From assembly GCF_021631985.1 (NCBI RefSeq), contig NZ_CP070225.1, positions 5,890,001 to 5,954,000 of the forward strand: a stretch of DNA of 64,000 nucleotides. Reading direction: 5' to 3'. Within the stretch, counting starts at the first letter, position 1. Each line of letters begins with the position of its first letter. The notes under the pieces were generated by a model. It was not told the origin of the DNA, did not search any database, and was given only the letters and a program-made list of their open reading frames with translations. The translations under genes and the position numbers were made by a program. Origin of the DNA: Sandaracinus amylolyticus (GTDB lineage Bacteria; Myxococcota_A; Polyangia; Polyangiales; Sandaracinaceae). Positions 7,161-16,286 of the stretch are shown in pieces.

Positions 7161-8861
7161 ATGTTGCACGCGCTCCCAGCCCTCTCGAGCGGCGCGTCTG
7201 CCCGCGTGGGCAAGTATCGCGTGCTCGGAAAGCTGGGCGAGGGCGGGATGGCGGAGGTCTTCCTCGCGACCGCCGATCACACGCCGGGCTTCCACAAGCT
7301 GCTCGTGCTGAAGCTCCTGCGCGAGTCGCTCGCCGAAGACCCGCACGCCGTCACGATGTTCCTCGACGAGGCGCGGCTCGCAGCGCGCCTCAACCACCGC
7401 AACGTCGTGCAGACCTACGAGGTCGGTCGCGCCGGCACGCGCTACGCGATCGTCATGGAGTATCTCGAGGGCGCCTCGTGGGGGCGCCTTCGCCGGCTCG
7501 CCGAGCGCGACGAGCGCAAGCTCCCGCTCGCCGCCGGGCTGCACGTGCTGAGCGAGGCGCTCACCGGGCTGCACTACGCGCACGAGCTGCCCGACTACGA
7601 CGGCAGCTCGCTCGATCTCGTCCATCGCGACTTCACGCCGAACAACGTCTTCCTGACGCTCGACGGCCAGGTGAAGGTGCTCGACTTCGGCATCGCGAAG
7701 ACGCGCGCCAACGTCTCCGAGACGCGCACCGGCGTGTTCAAGGGAACCGTGCGCTACATGGCGCCCGAGGCCCTGCTCGCCGAGAAGGTCGACCGCCGCG
7801 CCGACATCTACATGGCGGGCGCGATGCTCTGGGAAGTGCTCGCCGGACAGCGCATGTGGGCGGGCAAGGAAGACGCCGCGATCATGCACAGCACGATCGC
7901 GGGCTCGGTGCCGCCGCCGACGCGCTTCGATCAGAAGGTGCCGCGCGCGCTCGAGGCGGTCGCGCTCAAGGCGCTCGAGAAGGAGCCCGATCAGCGCTAC
8001 GCGAGCGCGCTCGCGATGCGCGACGCGCTGCGACGCGCGATGGACGAGTCGGGCATCGCGTACGGCACCGATCAGCTCGCTGCGGTGGTCGACGAGCACG
8101 CGGGCGAGAGCTGTCGCGGGCTGCGCGAGCAGGTCGCGCGCGAGCTCGCGTCGGGCGACATCGCGCTCGGGGATCGCACTTCGCCGTCGGTCGCGAGCCT
8201 CGAGGCGCCCGCGCCGACGACCATCGGCACCGGCACCGGCTCGATCACGCCGCCGCCGAGCTCGCCGAGCCGCGCGCCGCGCGCGATGGGCGCGGTCGCG
8301 ATCGGCGTCGTCGCCGCGCTCGCGGTGTGGGCCGTGATGGCGTCGCGCGAGCCCGATCCCGCACCCGCCGCGGTGCTGCCCGTCGCGCAGTCGGTGCCGA
8401 GCGCGCCCGGCGCGATGCCGGCGCGCATCACGGTGCGCATCGCGGCCGAGCCGCTCGACGCACGCATCGAGATCGACGGGCGCACGGTCGAGGGCAATCC
8501 CGTCGAGCTGCAGACCGAGCGCGACGAAGCGACGCACGTGGTGCGTGCGCGCGCGCCGGGCCACGAGCCGCAGACGATCGAGGTGCGCTTCGATCGCGAC
8601 GTGCACGCCGCGCTCACGCTGACTCGCACCCCGGTGCGCAGCGCATCGTCACGTCCCGCCGCGTCGTCGCGACGTCGCGCCGCGAGCGCACCCGCGCCCG
8701 CGCCGGTCGCCACCACCGCGGCGCCCGAGCCCGCACCGGCGCCTGCGCGTCCCGCGGCGCCGCCCGAGCCCGCGGCGGACGATCACGACTTCGATCGCAC
8801 GCTCGCGCGACGTGCCCGCGCGCCGCGCCCGATCGACACGGAGGATCCGTTTGCCGACTGA
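7161..8861 (+). CDS. Membrane-anchored Ser/Thr protein kinase with PEGA-like domain
   Basis: The 566-residue protein has an N-terminal Hanks-type kinase domain (about residues 19-300): Gly loop LGEGGMAEV (25-33), Lys 51, catalytic loop HRDFTPNN (155-162), DFG at 175-177, and APE in RYMAPEA. The catalytic loop has Thr where most kinases have Lys; this variant is typical of a myxobacterial kinase subfamily. A single transmembrane helix (about 376-395) separates it from an extracytoplasmic region with a PEGA-like beta fold (ITVRIAAEPLDARIEIDGR) and a low-complexity Pro/Ala/Arg tail. It is first in a three-gene overlapping set with the lipoprotein and the TPR/PEGA protein, suggesting one envelope-signalling unit. 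Confidence 0.92.
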   Translation: MLHALPALSSGASARVGKYRVLGKLGEGGMAEVFLATADHTPGFHKLLVLKLLRESLAEDPHAVTMFLDEARLAARLNHRNVVQTYEVGRAGTRYAIVMEYLEGASWGRLRRLAERDERKLPLAAGLHVLSEALTGLHYAHELPDYDGSSLDLVHRDFTPNNVFLTLDGQVKVLDFGIAKTRANVSETRTGVFKGTVRYMAPEALLAEKVDRRADIYMAGAMLWEVLAGQRMWAGKEDAAIMHSTIAGSVPPPTRFDQKVPRALEAVALKALEKEPDQRYASALAMRDALRRAMDESGIAYGTDQLAAVVDEHAGESCRGLREQVARELASGDIALGDRTSPSVASLEAPAPTTIGTGTGSITPPPSSPSRAPRAMGAVAIGVVAALAVWAVMASREPDPAPAAVLPVAQSVPSAPGAMPARITVRIAAEPLDARIEIDGRTVEGNPVELQTERDEATHVVRARAPGHEPQTIEVRFDRDVHAALTLTRTPVRSASSRPAASSRRRAASAPAPAPVATTAAPEPAPAPARPAAPPEPAADDHDFDRTLARRARAPRPIDTEDPFAD

Positions 8862-9699
8862 TCGCGTCCTCGCGCTGGGCGCGCTCGTGATGCTCGGTGG
8901 CTGCTCGGCGCTCTTCGACGCCGATCGAGCGCAGTGCTCGAGCGACGAGGACTGCAGCGCCGAGATCACCGGGCAGAGCGGGCTCACCTGCGTGTCCGGT
9001 CTGTGCACCGGGAGCACCGACGATCAGTGGTACTGCGCGGGCCGCCCCGAGCTGCCGAGCCCGCCGGTGCCGATCACGCTCCATCGCGCGTTCGTCGATC
9101 TCCAGACCGGCGCGCCGGTGCAGGTCGAGGTGCGCGTGTGCAACGGCCTCGACGCGACGTGCGCGTCGCCCGCGTTCGGTCCGGTGACGAGCGATGCGAA
9201 CGGCCTCGTCGCCCTCGAGATCACCAGTGGTTTCGAGGGGTTCCTCCAGGTCACGTCCGAGACGCACCTGCCGAACATCATCGTGCTCAGCCCCGCCGCC
9301 GTCAGCGAGACGACGCCCTCGCCGCAGCCGCAGGTGACCGCCGAGGGCTACGCGCAGCTCGGCGTCGCCGCGGGCACGCCGCCCGATCTCGCGAACGCGG
9401 GCCACGCGTTCATCGGCATCTTCGCGTGCCCCGGCGAGTCCGCGGCGGGCGTGAGCTTCGAGGTCGATCGGACCCTCAGCACGACCGCGCGCTACTACCT
9501 GCAAGCGGGCGTTCCTTCGCTCTCGCTCGATCGCACCGACCCATCGGGCCGCGCGGGGTTCGTGAACCTGCCCGAGGGCATCGTCACGTTGACCGCGACC
9601 GACAGCGCGAGCGGCGAGATGCTCGGGCGCGTCGCCTTCCTCACGCGTCGCGGATGGATCACCTCGGTCGGCTTCGGTGGTGACGATGTCTCGCGTTGA
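8851..9699 (+). CDS. Cys-containing lipoprotein linked to the upstream kinase
   Basis: The start is a TTG at 8851, preceded by GAGG at 8841; this gives a lipoprotein signal with lipobox LGGC (about Cys 18). The mature start is Cys-rich (FDADRAQCSSDEDCSAEI...LTCVSGLC), like the short disulfide modules of other myxobacterial lipoproteins. The remaining 200 residues look like two beta-sandwich domains (ITLHRAFVDLQTGAPVQVEVRVC; RAGFVNLPEGIVTLTA, carboxypeptidase-regulatory-like). Binding or adhesion is more likely than enzymatic activity. It overlaps the kinase stop by 11 bases and the next start by 14 bases, so all three are translationally coupled. An ATG at 8812 is in frame but would put the signal too far inside. 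Confidence 0.78.
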   Translation: MPTDRVLALGALVMLGGCSALFDADRAQCSSDEDCSAEITGQSGLTCVSGLCTGSTDDQWYCAGRPELPSPPVPITLHRAFVDLQTGAPVQVEVRVCNGLDATCASPAFGPVTSDANGLVALEITSGFEGFLQVTSETHLPNIIVLSPAAVSETTPSPQPQVTAEGYAQLGVAAGTPPDLANAGHAFIGIFACPGESAAGVSFEVDRTLSTTARYYLQAGVPSLSLDRTDPSGRAGFVNLPEGIVTLTATDSASGEMLGRVAFLTRRGWITSVGFGGDDVSR

Positions 9700-10639
9700 A
9701 CGGGCGTTCCTCGTGCTCGCGTTCGTGATCGCCGCGCTGGCGCCGCTCTCGGCGCGCGCCGACGAGCCCGACGTCGAGCAGGCGCGCGAGCACTTCGAGC
9801 GCGGCGTCGCGCTCTACGAAGAGGGCGGCTACGACGCGGCGCTCGTCGAGTTCCAGCAGGCCTACGAGCTCGCGCCGAGCTACCGCATCCTGTTCAACCT
9901 CGGGCAGATCTACTTCCAGCTGAACGACTACGCCGAGGCGCTGCGCACGTTCGAGCGTTATCTCGAAGAGGGCGGCGACGAGATCCCCGCGGAGCGGCGG
10001 CGCGCGGTCGAGCGCGACGTCGCGACGCTGCGCGAGCGCGTGGGGACGCTGGTGCTCGAGGTGAACGTCGACGGAGCGACGGTGCTGCTCGACGACGTCG
10101 CGATCGGCACCACGCCGCTCGAGCCGCTGGTGGTGGACATCGGGCGCCACGTGCTGCGCGTCGATGCGAGCGGATATCGCAGCGACACGCGGCGCATCAC
10201 GGTCGCGTCGCGCGAAGAGGTCGAGCTCTCGATCGTGCTCGAGTCGGGCGCGAGCGAGGTGGCGCCCGAGGAAGCGCGCTCGGGCGGAGGCTCGGCGCGC
10301 GCGGCGGCGCTGTGGACGCTCGGCGCGGCGGCGCTGCTCACAGGCGCGGGCGCGGGCGTGGCGTTCGGGTTCGCGTACGACGCCGACACCGATCTCGATG
10401 CGGCGCTCGGCACCTTCCCCGCCGACGCGGGCGTGGTGCAGTCGGCGCGCGATCAGCTCCGCGCCTCGGCGCTCGCGGCGGACATCCTGGGCGGTGTCGC
10501 GATCGCGTCCGCGGCCGCGTTCGTGATCGTGCTCGCCGCGACGAGCGACGACGACGGCGGCGAAGAGCGCGCGGAGCCGCAGCCCGAAGCGCGCCTCGAG
10601 CTGCGCCCCGGCGGCCTCGCCGTGCGCGGCACGTTCTGA
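9686..10639 (+). CDS. Exported TPR + PEGA protein with C-terminal membrane segments
   Basis: The 317-residue protein starts MSRVERAFLVLAFVIAALAPLSARADEP; the signal peptide is probably cleaved after SARA. TPR repeats follow (about 28-105: ARAL-type helices with YEEGGYDAALVEFQQAYELAPSYRILFNLGQIY), then a PEGA domain (about 112-185: GTLVLEVNVDGATVLLDDVAIGTTPLE). Two hydrophobic segments (about 208-228 and 260-285) flank a linker. TPR/PEGA proteins of this layout are common next to myxobacterial kinases and probably scaffold cell-wall or envelope interactions. It is the third gene of the kinase operon and converges on a second kinase with a 6-base gap. Confidence 0.83.
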   Translation: MSRVERAFLVLAFVIAALAPLSARADEPDVEQAREHFERGVALYEEGGYDAALVEFQQAYELAPSYRILFNLGQIYFQLNDYAEALRTFERYLEEGGDEIPAERRRAVERDVATLRERVGTLVLEVNVDGATVLLDDVAIGTTPLEPLVVDIGRHVLRVDASGYRSDTRRITVASREEVELSIVLESGASEVAPEEARSGGGSARAAALWTLGAAALLTGAGAGVAFGFAYDADTDLDAALGTFPADAGVVQSARDQLRASALAADILGGVAIASAAAFVIVLAATSDDDGGEERAEPQPEARLELRPGGLAVRGTF

Positions 10640-10659
10640 TCGCCGCTACGAAGCCGCGC
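10624..10659. terminator. Hairpin between convergent TPR/PEGA and kinase genes
   Basis: GCGCGGC (10624-10630) pairs with GCCGCGC (10653-10659) around a 22-base loop containing both stop codons. There is no T-run, so it may be a mRNA 3'-end stabiliser or a Rho-assisted terminator in either direction. Confidence 0.35.
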
Positions 10660-12124
10660 CCAGCTGCTCGAGCGCGCGAGCGAGCTCCTCGGCATCCGCG
10701 AAGCGCTCGGAGGGTGAGCGCGCGAGCGCGCGCATCACGATCTCCTCGAGCTCGCGCGGCACCGGTCGGCCGAGCTGCTCCGAGGGAAGTGGGATCGCGC
10801 GGTGGAGCACCGCGCTGGCGTACTCGAGCGCGCCGTTCGCCTCGATGGGCCGGTGCCCGGTGAGCAGGAGATACGCGACCGCACCGAGGCCCCACACGTC
10901 GACGCCGGGGCGCACGCGCGATCCCGTGACGCTCTCGGGCGCGAACCAGGTCGGCGTCCCGAGCACCACACCCGTGCTCGTCAGCGACTCGTCGGAGTCC
11001 GGCGCGTCGAGCTTCGCGATGCCGAAGTCGAGCACCTTCACGATGTCGCGCCCTTCGGTGGAGCTCGTCACGAAGAGGTTCGCGGGCTTCACGTCGCGGT
11101 GCACGATCCCGCGCCGGTGCGCCTCGGCGAGCGCGCGCGCCGCCTGCGCGAGGAAGTACACGACGCGCGCCGGAGCCACCGGGCCCTCCCGCGCGGCGAG
11201 GTCCGCGAGCGTCTCGCCGCGCAGGTGCTCCATCACGTAGTACCGGAGGCCGTCCTCGGTCACGCCGTAGTCGAACACCCGCACGATGTTCGGGTGCGAG
11301 AGATCGGCGAGCGCGCGGACCTCGCGCTCGAAGCGCGCGACCGCCTGCCCGCTCAGCAGCCCTCGGCCGACCCGGAGGATCTTGAGCGCGACGTCGCGCT
11401 GGAGCGCGGCATCGCGGGCCAGCCAGACCTCGCCCATGCCTCCCGCGCCGACCTTGCGGATCAGCCGATAGCGACCGAGGACGCGCGCCGTGAACACCTG
11501 CCGGCGCAGCTCCCAGAGCGAGTGTCCTGCGACGACCAGACCCGCGTAGGCGAGGAGCAGGTTCGTGGTGTTGGAGCTCAGCGTCGCGCGGCCCGTCACG
11601 GTCTGCAGCTGCGCGGCGACCTCGGGCTCGAGGAGGCTCCACGCCAGGATCGTCAGCGGATACGCGAGCGTCGGGAACGCCAGCGTCCACACGCCGGTCT
11701 GCCACGGCTCGTGCACGGTCGAGCCGCGGATCGCGATCGCGACGAACACCCCGCCGTAGTACGGGCTGTACGCACCTCCGGTGAGCGCCGCCATCGCGCT
11801 CAGGAACGCGCAGACCATCGTGAAGAACAGGGTCGTCGCGGCGCGCAGCTCGACGACCGTGAGCGCGGCGCCGCGGACGCGCACGTAGCTCCACACGCCG
11901 AACGCGAGCACCCCGCCCATCACCCTCAGCGTCAGCAGCTCCCGCGCGCGATCCGGCCAGAACACGGGCAACGAGAAGACGTCGCTGACGGTGATGAACA
12001 GCCAGAGGCCGATGCCGACGATCATGACCCGGCGCGCGCGGAGGACCGCGGCGAGGTGCTCGGACTCGTCGATGCTGGCGCCGGCCTGGCTCGCGACCGG
12101 GGATCGCGAAGGATGTTCGTCCAC
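10646..12124 (-). CDS. Ser/Thr protein kinase with N-terminal multi-span membrane domain
   Basis: In this 492-residue protein about six hydrophobic helices occupy residues 33-205, including MIVGIGLWLFITVSDVF and TNLLLAYAGLVVAGHSLWEL. A cytoplasmic Hanks kinase domain follows (about 217-485): VGAGGMGEV Gly loop, VALKIL Lys, HRDVKPANL catalytic loop, DFG, and TPTWFAPE. All catalytic residues are present. The membrane part at the N-terminus, rather than a single C-terminal helix, suggests that the kinase senses a signal within the membrane. The start is a GTG at 12124; an ATG at MIVGIG would lose the polar leader but keep the first helix. It lies downstream of the flotillin operon behind a strong hairpin. 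Confidence 0.9.
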   Translation of the reverse strand: MDEHPSRSPVASQAGASIDESEHLAAVLRARRVMIVGIGLWLFITVSDVFSLPVFWPDRARELLTLRVMGGVLAFGVWSYVRVRGAALTVVELRAATTLFFTMVCAFLSAMAALTGGAYSPYYGGVFVAIAIRGSTVHEPWQTGVWTLAFPTLAYPLTILAWSLLEPEVAAQLQTVTGRATLSSNTTNLLLAYAGLVVAGHSLWELRRQVFTARVLGRYRLIRKVGAGGMGEVWLARDAALQRDVALKILRVGRGLLSGQAVARFEREVRALADLSHPNIVRVFDYGVTEDGLRYYVMEHLRGETLADLAAREGPVAPARVVYFLAQAARALAEAHRRGIVHRDVKPANLFVTSSTEGRDIVKVLDFGIAKLDAPDSDESLTSTGVVLGTPTWFAPESVTGSRVRPGVDVWGLGAVAYLLLTGHRPIEANGALEYASAVLHRAIPLPSEQLGRPVPRELEEIVMRALARSPSERFADAEELARALEQLGAAS

Positions 12125-12145
12125 GAGCGACGAAGATGCACGGAC

Positions 12146-12182
12146 GGCGCGCGCTGCGCCCGTCGCGATCGCAGCGCGCGCC
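12146..12182 (-). terminator. Strong hairpin after flotillin gene
   Basis: GGCGCGCGCTGCG (12146-12158) is perfectly complementary to CGCAGCGCGCGCC (12170-12182) with an 11-base loop. It starts six bases past the flotillin stop codon and ends before the kinase gene. No T-run follows. Confidence 0.6.
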
Positions 12183-12187
12183 CGGGA

Positions 12188-13687
12188 TCACGCGACGCGG
12201 CGCGCGCGATCCTCGTCGCTCGCCGCGACGCGCTCGGCGCTCGTGCCGTGCACGACCTCCGCGAGATCGATCCCGGTGAGCGCCTCGAGCACCGGAGGCA
12301 GCTCGCCGACGATCTTCGTCACCGAGCGCGTCAGCGCCTCGACGCCCGCGGTCCTCGACGCGTCGCCGCCGCCCGCACCGCCGACGAGCACGACGCGATC
12401 GATGCTGCCGAGCGGCGCCGACACCGCCGAGACGATCTCGGGCAGCCGCGCGATGAGCTGCTCGGCGAGCGCGGACTTCGGATAGCTCTTCCACGCGTCG
12501 GCCTTCGCGCGCATGCCCTCCGCTTCCGCGCAGAGCCTCGCGCGCGCGCCGTCCGCGTCGGCGAGCGCACGCTCGCGCGCCGAGTGCGCCTCGGACTCGC
12601 CCTCGCGCTTCACCGCCTCCGCCCGCGCGACGCTGCGCAGGCGCGCGACCTCGACCTCCGACTCCGCGAGGATGCGCGCGCTCTCGCGCTGCGCCTCGGC
12701 GAGCACGACGATGCGCCGCGCCTCGGCCTCCGCGGGCTTGATCACGGTCTCCTCGAGCCGCCGCGCCTCGCGCGCGATCTCGAGGTCGCGCAGCGCGAGC
12801 TCGGTCTCGACGAGGGTCTGGCGCGCCCGCGCCTCTTCGACGTCGTGGCTGACCTCGCTGCGCGCGCGCGACTCCGCGACCTTCGCCGCGAGCGCGTGCA
12901 GCTCGGCGTCGCGATGGGCCTCGGCGCGCGCGATCGAGATCTCCGCCTCGAGCTGCGCGAGCCGCGCCGCTTCCTGCGCCCGGGCGCGCGTCACCGTCGC
13001 CTCGCGCTCGGCGTGCGCCTCGCCGACGCTCGCGTCACGCCGCGCGTTCGCCTCGCCGACGAGCGCGTTCTTCTGCACCTCGGCGACCTGCGGGCGACCG
13101 AGCGCCTTCAGGTAGCCCGACGGATCCTGCACCTCGCGGATCGTGAAGCTCACGACCTGGATGCCCATGTTCGCGAGATCCTCCGCGGTGAGGCGCTGCA
13201 CCGTCTGCGCGAACGCCTCGGGGTTCGCGTGGATCTCCTCGAAGGGCAGCGTGCTGATCACCGCGCGCAGGTGGCCCTGCATCATCTGATGCGCGATCTC
13301 GTTCATCTCGCGCGTGCTCTTCGAGAGGAACATCTCCGCCGCGGTCGCGAGCGAGATCGGATCGTCGCTGCGCACTTTGATCTGCGCGATCCCGTCGACG
13401 ACGATCGGGACGCCGAACTTCGTGAAGAACTCGGGCGTGAGGATCTCGAGCGTCATCAGCTCGACGCTCATGCGATCGACGCGCTCGCGGATCGGCCACA
13501 CGAACGTGCCTCCGCCGTGCAGCACGGCGAAGCTCTTCTCGACGCGCTCGTGGGTCTCGGGATCGACGTACGACGAGCGCCGGCCCGACACGATGAGCAC
13601 CTCGTTCGGTCCGACCTTGCGAAAGCGCATCGCGACGAACGCGAGCGCCAGCGCGAGCGTGGCAGTGATGGTGATCAGGATCGTCAT
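12188..13687 (-). CDS. Flotillin-like (SPFH/band 7) membrane scaffold protein
   Basis: The 499-residue protein has an N-terminal membrane hairpin or anchor (ILITITATLALALAFVAM), an SPFH/band-7 domain (about 25-190: VGPNEVLIVSG, VDGIAQIKVRSDD, GIQVVSFTIREV), a long Ala/Glu/Arg coiled coil (about 205-395), and a C-terminal tail ending in the region VSAVSAPLGSIDRVVLVGG typical of flotillins (YqiK/FloT group). Flotillins form large membrane rings that organise membrane order. It follows the NfeD-like gene with a 4-base overlap, the canonical NfeD-flotillin pairing. Upstream in-frame extensions would overlap the NfeD gene, so the ATG at 13687 is used. Confidence 0.93.
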   Translation of the reverse strand: MTILITITATLALALAFVAMRFRKVGPNEVLIVSGRRSSYVDPETHERVEKSFAVLHGGGTFVWPIRERVDRMSVELMTLEILTPEFFTKFGVPIVVDGIAQIKVRSDDPISLATAAEMFLSKSTREMNEIAHQMMQGHLRAVISTLPFEEIHANPEAFAQTVQRLTAEDLANMGIQVVSFTIREVQDPSGYLKALGRPQVAEVQKNALVGEANARRDASVGEAHAEREATVTRARAQEAARLAQLEAEISIARAEAHRDAELHALAAKVAESRARSEVSHDVEEARARQTLVETELALRDLEIAREARRLEETVIKPAEAEARRIVVLAEAQRESARILAESEVEVARLRSVARAEAVKREGESEAHSARERALADADGARARLCAEAEGMRAKADAWKSYPKSALAEQLIARLPEIVSAVSAPLGSIDRVVLVGGAGGGDASRTAGVEALTRSVTKIVGELPPVLEALTGIDLAEVVHGTSAERVAASDEDRARRVA

Positions 13688-14022
13688 GGCACCTCCGGAG
13701 GGCCCTCCGGCCCCGTGAGCACGAACGGAGTCACGCGTGCGGTGCCGCGCTCGAGCGACACCACGATCACCGCGCGACCCATCGCGATCGCTCCGCCCTC
13801 GTCGTCGCGCGCCGGCAGCACGATGCGCCGGCCGCGCATGCGACACGCGATCGAGCCCACGCCCGACGCGGGGATCGCGACGACGACCTGCGCGATCGCG
13901 CCGTGCAGCGCGTGTCGCGGCGCGGCGAGCGCGCGACGGGCGACGACGCGCCAGATCGGGATCGAGAGCGCCGCGGCACCGGCCGCGAGCGCGAGGATCG
14001 AGAGCGGTGGGTGGAACGACAT
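13684..14022 (-). CDS. NfeD-like small membrane protein, flotillin partner
   Basis: A 112-residue protein with one or two N-terminal hydrophobic segments (SILALAAGAAALSIPIW) followed by a small beta domain with GAIAQVVVAIPASGVGSI and RAVIVVSLERGTARV, consistent with the OB-fold of YqiJ/NfeD short-type partners. Its stop overlaps the flotillin start (ATGA), which supports the assignment by context. The start MSFHPPLSI at 14022 is preferred; longer frames have no hydrophobic or family residues. Sequence similarity alone is weak. Confidence 0.7.
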   Translation of the reverse strand: MSFHPPLSILALAAGAAALSIPIWRVVARRALAAPRHALHGAIAQVVVAIPASGVGSIACRMRGRRIVLPARDDEGGAIAMGRAVIVVSLERGTARVTPFVLTGPEGPPEVP

Positions 14023-14042
14023 CGCGTGTGCCGCGACGCTTC

Positions 14043-14058
14043 TGAACGAACCGTGCCA
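14043..14058 (-). promoter_or_regulatory. Candidate sigma-54 promoter of the NfeD-flotillin operon
   Basis: Reading leftward the sequence is TGGCACG-GTTC-GTTCA, against the consensus TGGCACGnnnnTTGCA. The -24 half is perfect; the -12 half keeps the final C but lacks the G. The expected start point is about 10 bases before the ATG at 14022. The divergent neighbour encodes a sigma-54 activator, which fits. Confidence 0.4.
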
Positions 14059-14100
14059 CGCGTGAGCTCGCGAGAATCCGCGCGCCGCGTGCGAGCACAT

Positions 14101-14115
14101 CGGCGTATCGCGCCG
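14101..14115. promoter_or_regulatory. Inverted repeat CGGCG-N5-CGCCG in divergent control region
   Basis: The 15-base dyad lies between the sigma-54 activator gene and the NfeD-flotillin operon, about 45 bases upstream of the -24 box. It could be an activator site, but a 5-bp GC-only arm is weak evidence in this genome. Confidence 0.2.
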
Positions 14116-14135
14116 ATCGAGCGGTGCAGAACACC

Positions 14136-14141
14136 TATACT
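14136..14141 (+). promoter_or_regulatory. Candidate -10 box (TATACT) of a leaderless gene
   Basis: TATACT (5 of 6 to TATAAT) ends 9 bases before the ATG at 14151. There is no evident -35 and no Shine-Dalgarno. Confidence 0.45.
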
Positions 14142-14150
14142 CGAGCCCTC

Positions 14151-15512
<1,362 letters not shown>

Positions 15513-15525
15513 GCGTCAGCGACGC
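15513..15525. terminator. Small hairpin between convergent regulator genes
   Basis: GCGTC-AGC-GACGC lies at the junction of the two convergent stops. Five base pairs and no T-run make it a weak candidate. Confidence 0.2.
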
Positions 15526-16169
15526 GAGTCGTTCGCGCCGAGGAGGACCTGCGCGGTGTGGCTCGTCGCGGCCTGGGTGCGGTTCTCCGCGCCGAGCAGC
15601 TTCAGGATCGCGCTGACGTGCACGCGCACCGTCGACGCGCTCATCTGCAGCGCGTCCGCGATCTCCTTGTTCGAGAGGCCACGCGCGAGCAGTACGAGGA
15701 CGTCGGCCTGTCGCGGCGTGAGGCGCGCGACCGGCGCGTCGGTGGGCACCGCGCGAGGCGCGCGCGAGCGGCTCGGCAGCACGTGCGGCGGCACGTAGAG
15801 CTCGCCGCGCAGCACCATGTCGATCGCCGCGCGCAGCGCGGGCGCGGACGAGCTCTTCGGCACGTAGCCGCGCGCGCCGCGCGCGAACGCAGCGTCGATG
15901 AACGACGCGTCGTCTCCGCCCGAGACGACGACCACGGGCACGTCGGGCACCGCCTTGAGGAAGCGCTCGAGCCCGCCGAGCCCATCGGCGTCGGGGAGGC
16001 CTGGATCGAGCAGCACGAGCCCCAGCGCGGGCCCGATCGTGCGCGCCGCGTCGAGCCCCGCCGCGAGCGACGCGCACTCGTGGCACTGCGCGAAGCGGCC
16101 CGTGCTCTCGAGCATCATGCGCAGCCCTTCGCGAACCAGGGTGTGGTCCTCCACGAGAAGCGCATCCAT
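15516..16169 (-). CDS. LuxR/NarL-family response regulator
   Basis: A 217-residue response regulator. The receiver domain (1-120) has the acidic pocket VEDH, phospho-acceptor Asp in LVLLDPGLPDADG, and VVVVSGG plus YVPKS for the conserved Ser and Lys. The C-terminal LuxR HTH (about 147-205) reads LTPRQADVLVLLARGLSNKEIADALQMSASTVRVHVS. It is divergent from a hybrid histidine kinase across a control region with direct repeats; the kinase probably phosphorylates it. Confidence 0.93.
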   Translation of the reverse strand: MDALLVEDHTLVREGLRMMLESTGRFAQCHECASLAAGLDAARTIGPALGLVLLDPGLPDADGLGGLERFLKAVPDVPVVVVSGGDDASFIDAAFARGARGYVPKSSSAPALRAAIDMVLRGELYVPPHVLPSRSRAPRAVPTDAPVARLTPRQADVLVLLARGLSNKEIADALQMSASTVRVHVSAILKLLGAENRTQAATSHTAQVLLGANDSRR

Positions 16170-16210
16170 GGGCGCCCGGACTAGCCCACGGGCGGAGACC
16201 GAACAAGACG

Positions 16211-16256
16211 AAGCGCCTAGTCCATTCGTCGCAGAAGCGCGTAGTCCACTCGTTCG
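16211..16256. promoter_or_regulatory. Direct repeats in divergent regulator/kinase control region
   Basis: Two copies of AAGCGC(C/G)TAGTCCA(T/C)TCGT start at 16211 and 16235, spaced 24 bases. A weaker copy (CTAGCCCAC) begins at 16181, 36 bases before the corresponding point of the first. Phasing by multiples of 12 in a divergent promoter suggests a dimer or multimer binding site for the LuxR-type regulator. The second copy's TAGTCC may also serve as a -10 element. Confidence 0.5.
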
Positions 16257-16286
16257 ATGCGCGCGCTCCGGTCAGTGTGCGCGCAT

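Noticed and set aside
10802..14065. 1087-codon open frame on the + strand
   Set aside because: Antisense to the multi-span kinase and flotillin genes, both of which have complete motifs.
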